This document shows, piece after piece, positions 55,201-62,908 of a stretch of DNA of 64,000 bases (the stretch's first letter is position 1; each line of letters opens with the position of its first letter). The stretch lies in assembly GCA_027486655.1 (NCBI GenBank), contig JAIXOR010000027.1, positions 1 to 64,000 on the forward strand, read 5' to 3'. The position numbers and the translations under genes are program-made. Source of the DNA: Verrucomicrobiaceae bacterium. GTDB lineage: Bacteria > Verrucomicrobiota > Verrucomicrobiia > Verrucomicrobiales > Akkermansiaceae. The notes beneath the pieces were generated by a model. That model was not told the DNA's origin and ran no database searches. It worked only from the letters and a program-made list of their open reading frames with translations.

Positions 55201-56646
55201 TCCTTCATCTTCAGCGGAGGCATCACCGGATCCGGAAACGATGCCACTTTCAGCCTGGATGGCAGTGCGGTCTCACGGGTGGACAGTTCCCTCAATCTCG
55301 GCTCTGGCAACCTAGTCAAGTCCGGCACCGCCACGCTCGTTCTCAACGGCTCGTCTTCCTACGCCGCCACCCAGATCAGTGCGGGCACCCTCATGATCGG
55401 AAACCAGTCGGCTGCCGGTAGCCCGGGCAGCGGTTCCATCGTGAACAACGGCACCCTCCACCTCAATCGCTCGGACTCGTCGCTCGTCGTCAACAACACG
55501 ATTTCCGGAACCGGAAACCTCGTTGTCGGAATCACCACCGGTGGCAGCGCATCCGCCATCGTCACCGTCGGAGGCAACAACTCGTTTGCCGGAAACATCG
55601 ACGTCCGCTCCGGCGGATTGCGTATCACCCAGTCGAATGCTCTCGGCACCGGAACCAAGAACATCGCCCTCTCCAACGGCACCGCCGGCAAGCCCCAGCT
55701 CCGACTCGATGGCTCAGGCGGCTCCATTCTTCTTCCTTCCACCATCTCGCTCACCACCAGCAACAACGACGTCACCAACCCCGCCGTGCGCAACGAGGCG
55801 GGCAACAACACCATCGCCGGAAACTTCATCCTCACCTCCGGCGGCGGAGACACCCGCATCATCGTCAGCGGCGGAACCCTCTCCCTCACCGGAAACATCG
55901 AGCCCAATGTCAGCGGCAGAACGCTCATTCTCGACGGCCCGGCCAACGGCAGCGCCAGTGGTATCCTCTCGAATGATTTTGACACCCCGGCCAACACCAT
56001 GGCTGTGCGCAAGGAAGGTGCCGGCGTCTGGACCCTCAGCGGGGCAAACACCTACAGCGGCGTCACTACGGTCACCGCAGGCACCCTGCTCGCCAACAAC
56101 AGCACCGGATCCGCCACCGGCTCCGGTGCGGTCTCCGTGACCGGCGGCACGCTCGGCGGCACCGGCAGCATTGCCGGTAACGTCACCATCGGCTCCACCG
56201 GCACCCTCTCACCGGGTGCCTCCATCGAGACCCTCGGCACTGGCGCACTCGCGTTCACCACCGGCTCCACCTTCCTCTACGAACTGGATACCACACTCGC
56301 CGCGGGCGACCGGTTGGATGCCAACGGAAACCTCACACTGGATGGCACCGTCACCCTCACCCTGGCCGATCTCGGCGGAGGTGCAGCCCTTCCCATGGGC
56401 ACCAAGTTCAACCTCATCTCCTACTTCGGAACCTGGGATGGGGATGTGTTCAACGGCCTCGCCAACGGCTCTTCCTTCAGCCTCTTCAACAACGAGTGGC
56501 TGATTCGTTACGACGACTCCTCCTCCGGTGCCGTCAACTCGACCGATGCCTTCGCCAACGCCGTCACCCTCACCGTGATCCCCGAACCCGCCGCCGGTCT
56601 CCTCGGCGGCATCGGCCTTCTCGTGCTGCTCCGCCGCCGCCGCTGA
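52222..56646 (+). CDS. PATR autotransporter-repeat protein with PEP-CTERM tail (PATR 3)
   Basis: The largest of the four, 1474 residues from GTG at 52222 (VKPRRNVSFFGLSSLAALAF, signal cleavage near AHA-ATFTW); upstream ATG codons give a hydrophobic-proline head that fits less well. It carries many PATR units of the form GAGTWVLSGTNTYTGPTQVD and GSLVLSGTNTYSGVTTLN. It ends with VIPEPAAGLLGGIGLLVLLRRRR, a full PEP-CTERM signal. No barrel, protease or carbohydrate module was seen. Its own upstream inverted repeat suggests a separate promoter from the PATR 1-2 group. Confidence 0.87.
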   Translation: MKPRRNVSFFGLSSLAALAFALPPTAHAATFTWDGGGIDNQTVTGANWVGDVAPGTGQDLVFSGTSSIGTSINWNLTNGNNPRSLTFDASSLAYDITGTNFIQFTQGITVLANNSSNAQSISNPIHVFGNNTKTFSAGTAALNLGLVTFRADGLVSGNNSQLTLSGSSNGTISGGITETGGFAAGVVRTLNKTGTGTWTVNGAMTGAYAVNANAGSLVIGGSGTNTYSGAITVNGGNLVIQKASGLGATSAGTSIAGATSQGSLQFDSSSGAFTSAEGIAITMRSSVTNGGASAMVPHINNIGGSTTLSGAINSTTGGAVAKIAADAGTLTLSGSLNAQGASPTASTRITTLQGAGTGIISGLITQSTAITHRLDKFGSGTWQLTNAGNTFTGEIRLVEGTISIPSIGNGGLASTVGASSNAASNLQFNGGTLRYTGSGHTTDRLFTIGANGATLNASGTGAIVFGNTGSAVSADGGGTGIQYSFASGSNTIATNDSTTLRVGMSIGGVAGIPAGATITAINHSTGILTLSAPTTAAANITSTGTASGNFDRTLTLTGTNLASNEIKASLANATGGGKLGVTKNGAGTWVLSGTNTYTGPTQVDAGKLVLTGSIAAGSAFSLNNGATLSGEGSINGSATFGGTTGSTFLADGSTPGTLSVGGNLTLSGPVDVAVEGITSAGTYNIVSYSSITGGANFTSTFHRNPVFNVGASVTSLTLSSGLALTWTGNNGSSWDSASTVNWSGAEKFYALDAVTFDDTSSVTSISINGDLRPLSIQVSSNTNQFTFGGTGVINGAGTLTKSGSSTLVLNGSNGCTGTNTLNGGLVEFSANSLGTGAINFNGGGLRWATGNSADVSARFGPLGSSGAVFDINGNSVTLGSALTGSGGFTRDGSGSLVLSGTNTYSGVTTLNAGTTFTNTTSALGSTAAGTTVASGAQLNVGNLANNSTLAEPLTVSGNGDGSGVLRVGGSRAITLSGAITLAAASTFKADGGSSFIFSGGITGSGNDATFSLDGSAVSRVDSSLNLGSGNLVKSGTATLVLNGSSSYAATQISAGTLMIGNQSAAGSPGSGSIVNNGTLHLNRSDSSLVVNNTISGTGNLVVGITTGGSASAIVTVGGNNSFAGNIDVRSGGLRITQSNALGTGTKNIALSNGTAGKPQLRLDGSGGSILLPSTISLTTSNNDVTNPAVRNEAGNNTIAGNFILTSGGGDTRIIVSGGTLSLTGNIEPNVSGRTLILDGPANGSASGILSNDFDTPANTMAVRKEGAGVWTLSGANTYSGVTTVTAGTLLANNSTGSATGSGAVSVTGGTLGGTGSIAGNVTIGSTGTLSPGASIETLGTGALAFTTGSTFLYELDTTLAAGDRLDANGNLTLDGTVTLTLADLGGGAALPMGTKFNLISYFGTWDGDVFNGLANGSSFSLFNNEWLIRYDDSSSGAVNSTDAFANAVTLTVIPEPAAGLLGGIGLLVLLRRRR

Positions 56647-56679
56647 TCCGGCTGCCTTTTTGTCTTCGTCCATCTTCAT

Positions 56680-56698
56680 CCACCGGAACAACCGGTGG
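56680..56698 (+). repeat. CCACCGG-aacaa-CCGGTGG hairpin between PATR 3 and PATR 4
   Basis: A perfect 7 bp inverted repeat with a 5-base loop, 33 bases after the PATR 3 stop. It lacks a T-run, so it is a weak terminator candidate or a leader structure of PATR 4. Confidence 0.35.
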
Positions 56699-56730
56699 CT
56701 CCAACCCTCGAACCTGAATCCTCCAATTCT

Positions 56731-59700
56731 ATGAAAGCCAAACGTCATCTACTTCTTCCATTTCTCGGTTTTATTGCCCTGACTTCCAGTCTCGATGCGA
56801 CCATTCTTACTTGGGACATCACCCCTGGGGACAGTGCCATCACCGGAGGTGCTGGCACTTGGAATACGAGTACAGCCAACTGGACTAGCGACTCCGGTGC
56901 CACCAATGTCAATTGGCCTGGCACCTCCTCGGGTGATGACGACGCGGTCTTCTCGGGAACCGCAGGTACGGTCCTTGTCGATGGCACCCAGTTTGCCAAT
57001 GACATTACCTTCTCCACCGCCAACTACATTCTTAGCGGGGGGACGATCAATCTAAGCGGTGTTTCCAATACACTCACGTCCACCGCTGCCGCCACCATCT
57101 CCTCGGCCCTGACGGGGGCAAATGGATTTACAAAGTCGGGCAGTAGCGCGCTCACTCTCAATGGCAACAATTCCGGACTCTCGGGCACCATATCCATCAG
57201 CAACGCGGCCGGTACCAACAATGCTGGCCTGATTCTTTCAGGTGCCGATGCCATTGGCACGGGAATCACCTCGATCACCGCCGATGGCACAAGTGGTGCC
57301 GACGGCGGTTGGCTCGGCCTTGCCAGTGGTGCTATCATCTCTTCTTCAACGACGGTCAACCTCTCCGGACAAGGCGGCAACAGCGCGCCTCCGGGAACTC
57401 TCCGCGGCACCGCAGGACAGTCCACGGTCAATGGGCCCGTCAACGTGCTAACGCCAAACGTCCGGATCTCCTGCTCAGGTGGTTCCGAACTCCGGATCAA
57501 TGGCGCGATTACCGCCTCGCCGTCTACCAACGGCATCCTTTTCCGCTTCGGTGACAACAACGGGGTCTATCTAACCAACGGCAGTAACTCGTGGTCAGGC
57601 GATTCCTTGGTTGCCGCAGGCACCTTGCGTGCCGAACCCGGAGCCATTCCTGCGGCTTCCACCATCAGAGTGGCCGGTTCGGGTAGTGCTTGGTTTCAAA
57701 CTTCAGGAACATTTAGCCGCCCGCTTGGCACCACGAGCGCCACCGGGCAGATCGATCTAAGCAATTCGGCCGCCGGCCGCGTCGGTGGTATCGCGGCCAG
57801 AGGTGCGGACCTCACGGTGAACTTCGGAGGAGCCGGGGCGGATTTGGTCTGGGGAACTACCACGGGTTTCAACCCAGGGGTTTTCGGTCTTAACTCCTCG
57901 ACATCAGATTCGAGGATCACTTTGGTCAATGCCATCGATCTCAATGGCGGTGCACGTGGCATCGATGTGGGCGGCAATACTGCGATCCTCCAAGGTGGTA
58001 TAAAGAACAGTGGTTCCGCCGCCACTGCTTCGATCCGGAAAACTGGTGCTGGAATTCTTCCCTATGACCCGGGTTCCAGTTATACCTTGAGCTTGCTCGG
58101 CCTGAATACATCGGGAGGAACTTTGGAGCTTAAATCCGGGACTTACACCATCACAGGCAATGGAGCAACGAGCGCGCCGGCAGGAACTGCGGGCTTTGTC
58201 GTCGCCACCGGCGGTTCATTCCGGTTGAACGGTGCCACAGTCAACGTGACTGGAGGAGGTAATGTGTTCCCGGCGGGCAACACAAACGGCGGTAGCAGCA
58301 GCTTCATTCTGGACAGTGGAACCTTCGATTCAGGAACCAAGGAAAGCCTGAATGCGTATGGAGCGGCCGGAACCACAACGATCAACGGTGGCCTTTACAT
58401 CTGTGGAACCTTCCGCGTCACTCAAAACGTCGGTGTACTCAATCTCAATGGTGGAACGCTTCGCGCCAACAACCTGTCGACAGGGGGCGGCACTGGAACA
58501 GTCAACTTTAATGGGGGCGCACTCCAGGCAAGGGTTGCAAGCGCTACCTTCATCGCAGCGGGAATCAACAATGTCGTGATCAAGTCCGGAGGGGCCGTCA
58601 TTGATTCGAATGGATTCAATATCACGATTCCAAGGTCGCTCACGGAAGATCCCCTATCTACAGGCGGAAGCCTCGTTAAAAGAGGTGGCGGCGTTCTCGA
58701 TCTCACGGCGCCCAACTCTCATACCGGAGACAATACGATTCAGGGCGGCGTGCTCAGGATTTCTGATAACGCGCATCTCGGTGCGGCCGCCGCGACGGTC
58801 ACTGTCAATGGCGGACAGTTCGGTGTCTCGGGCACAGCTATCCCTTCCATCAGTTCGCTTGGGCGGACATTTAATTACCTGACTGGTGGATTCAACGTCT
58901 CATCGGCGGCTCATGTGCTTGATGTGGACATCGATTTGACGGGAGCAGCCTCATTGTCAAAGTCGGGTTCAGGAACCATCAAACTCAGCGGCAACAACAG
59001 CTTTACCGGCGGAATCAGCGGCTCCGGAGATCTTGGATGGATCGAGGTGGATTCCAATACTGATCTCGGTAGCGGAGTGAAGATCGCTGACTTCAGTGGT
59101 TCGGCTACAAGCGGAGTTGGTGGCATTCGGCTTCTCAACAATGTGATTGTCTCCGGAGTTTCAATGAACATCGCCGGACGTTCCAATTCGAGCCAACATG
59201 TTCTCTGGAATGTTTCGGGAAACAACAAGTGGACGGGCGATATCCGCATCACCAACACCGGTGGCACGTATTTCCTGCGTTCGGATTCGGGTTCCTTGGA
59301 GCTTGCAGGAAATCTCCGCAATGCTCAGGCCGCATCCGTTTCATCAGATATACGTGCATTCAATCTTGAGGGGCCGGGTGATTTCCTGATAAGCGGCACC
59401 ATCACCAATGGCGCCACCAACCGCTTCACGGCGCTCAATGCGAATGGAGGAGGGACGGTCACTCTAACCGGGGTAAACACCTACACTGGCACTACTTCGG
59501 TTACCAGCGGCAAGTTAAAGATTAATGGCAACAACAGTGGAGCGATTGGCGCTATTTCCGTCAACAACAGTGCCTCACTTGAGGGGTCTGGCAGCATCGG
59601 CGGCGCTGTGACGCTCGCCGCGGCAGCGACTCTCGCTCCTGGTGACGGCGTCGGCACGCTCACCACCTCCGCCAATGTCGGAGGCACGGGAACCCTGGTC

Positions 59701-60384
59701 GTGGAAGTCGATGGCACCTCCGCGGACAAACTCGCCCTCACCGGATCCGGCACGCTCGATATCAGCACGCTGAACCTCGACGTCGCCACTCTCGGCGGTG
59801 GCGCCACCCAACCGGTTTACGTGATCGTGGACTCGGCCGCAGCAATCACCGGCACGGTTTTCGCCTCGGTCACCAACGTGCCCTCCGGTTACACGCTCAC
59901 CTACAACTACAACGATGGTGTGGATTCCAACAACATCGCCCTCGTTTCCGGAACCGGCAGCCCCTTCACCAGCTGGGCCACCACCAATGGTCTCACGGGA
60001 GGCGACGCCCTGCCCACGGCGGATCCCGACAACGACGGCCTCGACAACGCCGTGGAGTTCGTCATCGGCGGCCAACCGAATCCAGCCAATCCCAACGCAG
60101 CCTCCAACGCCCTCGCGCCGGTGGCGGATGCCTCGGGTGCCAACCTGGTCTTCAGCTTCCGCAGCACCGACCTCGCCCAATCGCAGCCCGGAATCGCCAT
60201 CCTGGCGGAATACGGTTCCTCGCTCACCGGTTGGACAACCGCCGTGCACGGTGTGAACGGCGTGACGGTCGTGACCACCCAGGACGGCTACGGCGCGGGC
60301 GTGGACAGGGTCGATGTGACCATCCCGAAAGCCCTTGCTGCCGGCTCCACCCTGTTTGCCCGACTGAACGTCTCGATTCCCTGA
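56731..60384 (+). CDS. PATR protein with TSP3-like C-terminal module (PATR 4), mosaic
   Basis: A 1217-residue exported protein from ATG 56731 (MKAKRHLLLPFLGFIALTSS, cleavage near DAT-ILTWD). PATR units include GTVTLTGVNTYTGTTSVTSG. Residues from about 970 on are GC-rich and close to PATR 2 in sequence, ending with TADPDNDGLDNAVEFVIGG and LFARLNVSIP. Most of the preceding part is AT-richer, with codons (TTA, CTA, AAT, GGT) that the other three avoid. This points to recombination joining an imported repeat body to a local C-terminal module. No PEP-CTERM. A bidirectional terminator follows. Confidence 0.86.
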   Translation: MKAKRHLLLPFLGFIALTSSLDATILTWDITPGDSAITGGAGTWNTSTANWTSDSGATNVNWPGTSSGDDDAVFSGTAGTVLVDGTQFANDITFSTANYILSGGTINLSGVSNTLTSTAAATISSALTGANGFTKSGSSALTLNGNNSGLSGTISISNAAGTNNAGLILSGADAIGTGITSITADGTSGADGGWLGLASGAIISSSTTVNLSGQGGNSAPPGTLRGTAGQSTVNGPVNVLTPNVRISCSGGSELRINGAITASPSTNGILFRFGDNNGVYLTNGSNSWSGDSLVAAGTLRAEPGAIPAASTIRVAGSGSAWFQTSGTFSRPLGTTSATGQIDLSNSAAGRVGGIAARGADLTVNFGGAGADLVWGTTTGFNPGVFGLNSSTSDSRITLVNAIDLNGGARGIDVGGNTAILQGGIKNSGSAATASIRKTGAGILPYDPGSSYTLSLLGLNTSGGTLELKSGTYTITGNGATSAPAGTAGFVVATGGSFRLNGATVNVTGGGNVFPAGNTNGGSSSFILDSGTFDSGTKESLNAYGAAGTTTINGGLYICGTFRVTQNVGVLNLNGGTLRANNLSTGGGTGTVNFNGGALQARVASATFIAAGINNVVIKSGGAVIDSNGFNITIPRSLTEDPLSTGGSLVKRGGGVLDLTAPNSHTGDNTIQGGVLRISDNAHLGAAAATVTVNGGQFGVSGTAIPSISSLGRTFNYLTGGFNVSSAAHVLDVDIDLTGAASLSKSGSGTIKLSGNNSFTGGISGSGDLGWIEVDSNTDLGSGVKIADFSGSATSGVGGIRLLNNVIVSGVSMNIAGRSNSSQHVLWNVSGNNKWTGDIRITNTGGTYFLRSDSGSLELAGNLRNAQAASVSSDIRAFNLEGPGDFLISGTITNGATNRFTALNANGGGTVTLTGVNTYTGTTSVTSGKLKINGNNSGAIGAISVNNSASLEGSGSIGGAVTLAAAATLAPGDGVGTLTTSANVGGTGTLVVEVDGTSADKLALTGSGTLDISTLNLDVATLGGGATQPVYVIVDSAAAITGTVFASVTNVPSGYTLTYNYNDGVDSNNIALVSGTGSPFTSWATTNGLTGGDALPTADPDNDGLDNAVEFVIGGQPNPANPNAASNALAPVADASGANLVFSFRSTDLAQSQPGIAILAEYGSSLTGWTTAVHGVNGVTVVTTQDGYGAGVDRVDVTIPKALAAGSTLFARLNVSIP

Positions 60385-60415
60385 GCGGATCGGCAGACCG
60401 ATCGGCTCCAGCTCG

Positions 60416-60450
60416 AAACGCCCGCCGCGATGGGTTTCCGGCGGGCGTTT
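60416..60450. terminator. Bidirectional terminator between PATR 4 and araC-type gene
   Basis: AAACGCCCGCC (60416-60426) pairs perfectly over 11 bp with GGCGGGCGTTT (60440-60450). Convergent genes end on either side. T-rich flanks exist for the plus direction only briefly. Confidence 0.75.
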
Positions 60451-61352
60451 CATTTGCCGCGCACCTGCTTCCGCCGCCATGGATCGGGAGCGATGCCGTA
60501 GGCCTTCTTGAACGCGTGGGACAGGTGAAAGGCGGAGCCGAAACCGACCCGCGTGGCGATGTCTTCGAGTGTGGCGTCACCGGAAACGAGGAGCCGCCGC
60601 GCCCGGTTGAGGCGCAGCTGGATCACATACTTCCAAGGTGGTAGCCCGGTCTGCCTGCGGAAGGCCCGGCGGAAATGCGAGTAGGCCACCCCCAGATCCC
60701 TGGCGAGCTGCTCCATATCCACCGCTTCCGCATGGTGCTCCGCAAGATGGCGCACCGCGCGGGCCACCGCGTGATCGACCCTCGCGGAAGTCATCGCACT
60801 CCGCTCCCCCACGGCACAGCGCGCCAGCATCTCCAAGGCCGCGGCGGAAAGCAGGGGAGGGGGTGCAGGCTGTTCCGCCAGCAGCAGGAGGTGCATTCTT
60901 TCTAACAACTCCTCGATCCCCGCGGAGATCGCGTCCTCCATCACATGGCGCGCCGCATGAAGATGACCATCCCGGATCAGGCGGCCCACCACCGGCCCCT
61001 GCACCTCCACCCAGCTCTCCCACCACCCGGTCTGCGCATCGGGGCGGTATCGGTGCCAGGTCCCGGGAAAAATCAGAAACGCCATGCCCGCTCCGATCTC
61101 CCGCATGCCGCCGGCCTTGGTCTCCAGCCAGCCGCCGCCTTCGCGGATCAGGACGATCTGCAGCGATTCCAGCACCCGGCCCCGCTCCCAATCGAGCTGG
61201 TGGTCTGCCGGATGGGCTTCCAACGGATACGCTGCGCCCGGTGCCACCCGCGTCCTTCCCGCCGCGGTGACTCCAATGCCCCAGGATTTCATCTCCGGGG
61301 TGAAGGCGAAGTAGCGGAAATAGTCGGGAGTATCCGTGATCAGATTTTGCAT
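60450..61352 (-). CDS. AraC-family transcriptional regulator
   Basis: A 300-residue sugar-responsive regulator (ATG 61352, MQNLITDTPDYFRYF; an ATG at 61373 adds 7 residues). The N-terminal cupin-like domain (about 25-120) has LIREGGGWLET and FLIFPGTWHRYRPD. The C-terminal double HTH (about 195-300) has DMEQLARDLGVAYSHFRRAF and EDIATRVGFGSAFHLSHAFKK. It is divergent from the isomerase gene with only 54 bases between, so it very likely controls that gene and itself. One TGTTAG word falls in the linker (EELLERM). Confidence 0.9.
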   Translation of the reverse strand: MQNLITDTPDYFRYFAFTPEMKSWGIGVTAAGRTRVAPGAAYPLEAHPADHQLDWERGRVLESLQIVLIREGGGWLETKAGGMREIGAGMAFLIFPGTWHRYRPDAQTGWWESWVEVQGPVVGRLIRDGHLHAARHVMEDAISAGIEELLERMHLLLLAEQPAPPPLLSAAALEMLARCAVGERSAMTSARVDHAVARAVRHLAEHHAEAVDMEQLARDLGVAYSHFRRAFRRQTGLPPWKYVIQLRLNRARRLLVSGDATLEDIATRVGFGSAFHLSHAFKKAYGIAPDPWRRKQVRGK

Positions 61353-61406
61353 GCGGAGGATCAATACACCCATTCACCCCCGGCGGGCCATCGGATAGTG
61401 TGGGAC

Positions 61407-62834
61407 ATGCAGCAAGCACCTGTCCGCATCGGGCTTTTTGGCATTGGCCTGGACGCCTACTGGCCCCAGTTCTCCGGATTGAAGGAACGCCTGGAAGGCT
61501 ACCTCGCCGAAGTGCATGGCAAACTCGCCCGCTCCGGCGTGGAGATCGTGGATCTCGGACTCATCGACAATCCGGTCAAGGCGATGGAGGCCGGGCACCG
61601 CTTCCGTCGCGAGGATGTGGACCTCATTTTCCTCCACGTCACCACGTACGCGCTCTCCTCCACCGTGCTGCCGGTGGTCCGCCGCGCCAAGGTGCCGGTC
61701 ATCATCCTCAACCTGTCGCCGGAGCAGGCCATCGATTATCCGGCTTTCAACCGCATGGGAAACCGCACCGCGATGACCGGCGAGTGGCTCGCCCATTGCT
61801 CCGCGTGTCCCGTCCCGGAAATCGCCAATGTCTTCAAGCGCGCGGGCATTCCCTTCGAACAGGTGACCGGCATGCTTGGCGAGGATCCCGAGTGCTGGAA
61901 CGAGGTGGACGAATGGATCGAAGCCGCCCGCGTCGCCCACATCATGGAGCACAACCGCCTCGGGCTCATGGGCCATTATTACAATGGCATGCTCGACATC
62001 TACTCGGATACCACCCTCCAGTGCGCCGTGTTTGGCGGACATCTGGAGATCCTCGAGGTGGACGAACTCGCCGCCCTCCGCGATGAGGTGTCCGATGATG
62101 AAATCGCCTCTCGCGTGGCGGAGTTTCACGAGGTGTTCGAAGTCCAGCCGGATTGTCCGCACGCGGAACTCCAGCGCGCGGCCCGCACCTCCGTGGCTCT
62201 CGACCGCCTCGTCAGTGAGCGCGGGCTGGGCTCACTCGCCTATTACTACATGGGTTCCGGAAATCCGGCGAACGAGGATGCGATCAGCTCGATCATTCTC
62301 GGCAACTCGCTCCTCACCGCCCGCGGCGTGCCCGTGGCGGGGGAATACGAAGTGAAGAACGCGCAGGCCATGAAGATCATGGACAGCTTCGGCGCGGGCG
62401 GTTCGTTCACCGAATACTATGCACTCGATTGGAAGGACGATGTCGTTCTGATGGGCCACGACGGACCCGGCCACATCGCCATCGCGGAGGGCCGCACGAA
62501 AGTCCGCCCGCTCGATGTCTATCACGGCAAGGTCGGCCGCGGGCTCTCGGTGGAGATGTCGGTGAAAAACGGACCCGTCACCCTGCTCTCGGTGGTGGAA
62601 TCCGGTGGATCCCTGATGCTGCTGTATGCGGAGGGCGAGTCGGTCCCGGGCCCGGTTCTGGAGATCGGCAACACCAACAGCCGCTACCGCTTTCCCATCG
62701 GTGCCCGCCGCTTCGTCAACGACTGGAACTCCCACGGCCCCGCCCATCACTGCGCGGTGGGCGTCGGCCACATCGGCTCGAAGATCGGGAAACTGGCCCG
62801 CCTGCTCGGCGTCGAGGCCGTCCGGGTTTGCTGA
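61407..62834 (+). CDS. L-fucose/L-arabinose isomerase family protein
   Basis: A 475-residue cytosolic aldose-ketose isomerase of the AraA/FucI fold. ATG at 61407 (MQQAPVRIGLFGIGLDAYWP) follows the AraC-type gene. Family traits: DLIFLHVTTYALSSTVLPV, GMLDIYSDTTLQC, NPANEDAISSIILGNSLLTARG and AVGVGHIGSKIGKLARLLG near the C-terminus, with metal-binding Glu/Asp/His expected around EYEVKNAQAMKIM and HHCAVGVGH. Exact substrate (L-arabinose, L-fucose, L-rhamnose-like or D-arabinose) cannot be read off. Neighbouring GH106 and GH43 genes make a plant-wall pentose or deoxysugar plausible. Confidence 0.82.
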   Translation: MQQAPVRIGLFGIGLDAYWPQFSGLKERLEGYLAEVHGKLARSGVEIVDLGLIDNPVKAMEAGHRFRREDVDLIFLHVTTYALSSTVLPVVRRAKVPVIILNLSPEQAIDYPAFNRMGNRTAMTGEWLAHCSACPVPEIANVFKRAGIPFEQVTGMLGEDPECWNEVDEWIEAARVAHIMEHNRLGLMGHYYNGMLDIYSDTTLQCAVFGGHLEILEVDELAALRDEVSDDEIASRVAEFHEVFEVQPDCPHAELQRAARTSVALDRLVSERGLGSLAYYYMGSGNPANEDAISSIILGNSLLTARGVPVAGEYEVKNAQAMKIMDSFGAGGSFTEYYALDWKDDVVLMGHDGPGHIAIAEGRTKVRPLDVYHGKVGRGLSVEMSVKNGPVTLLSVVESGGSLMLLYAEGESVPGPVLEIGNTNSRYRFPIGARRFVNDWNSHGPAHHCAVGVGHIGSKIGKLARLLGVEAVRVC

Positions 62835-62908
62835 GTGGTTCAGCGGAGTTTTGTATTCCCGTTTCGTTCTTGGCAGGGCGGGGGAGGATCGCCAAGGATC
62901 GGCACACG

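Noticed and set aside
45820-60384. CRISPR or tandem DNA repeats in the PATR region
   Set aside because: The recurrent GGAAACACC-type words are degenerate, in frame and unequally spaced; they reflect protein repeats.
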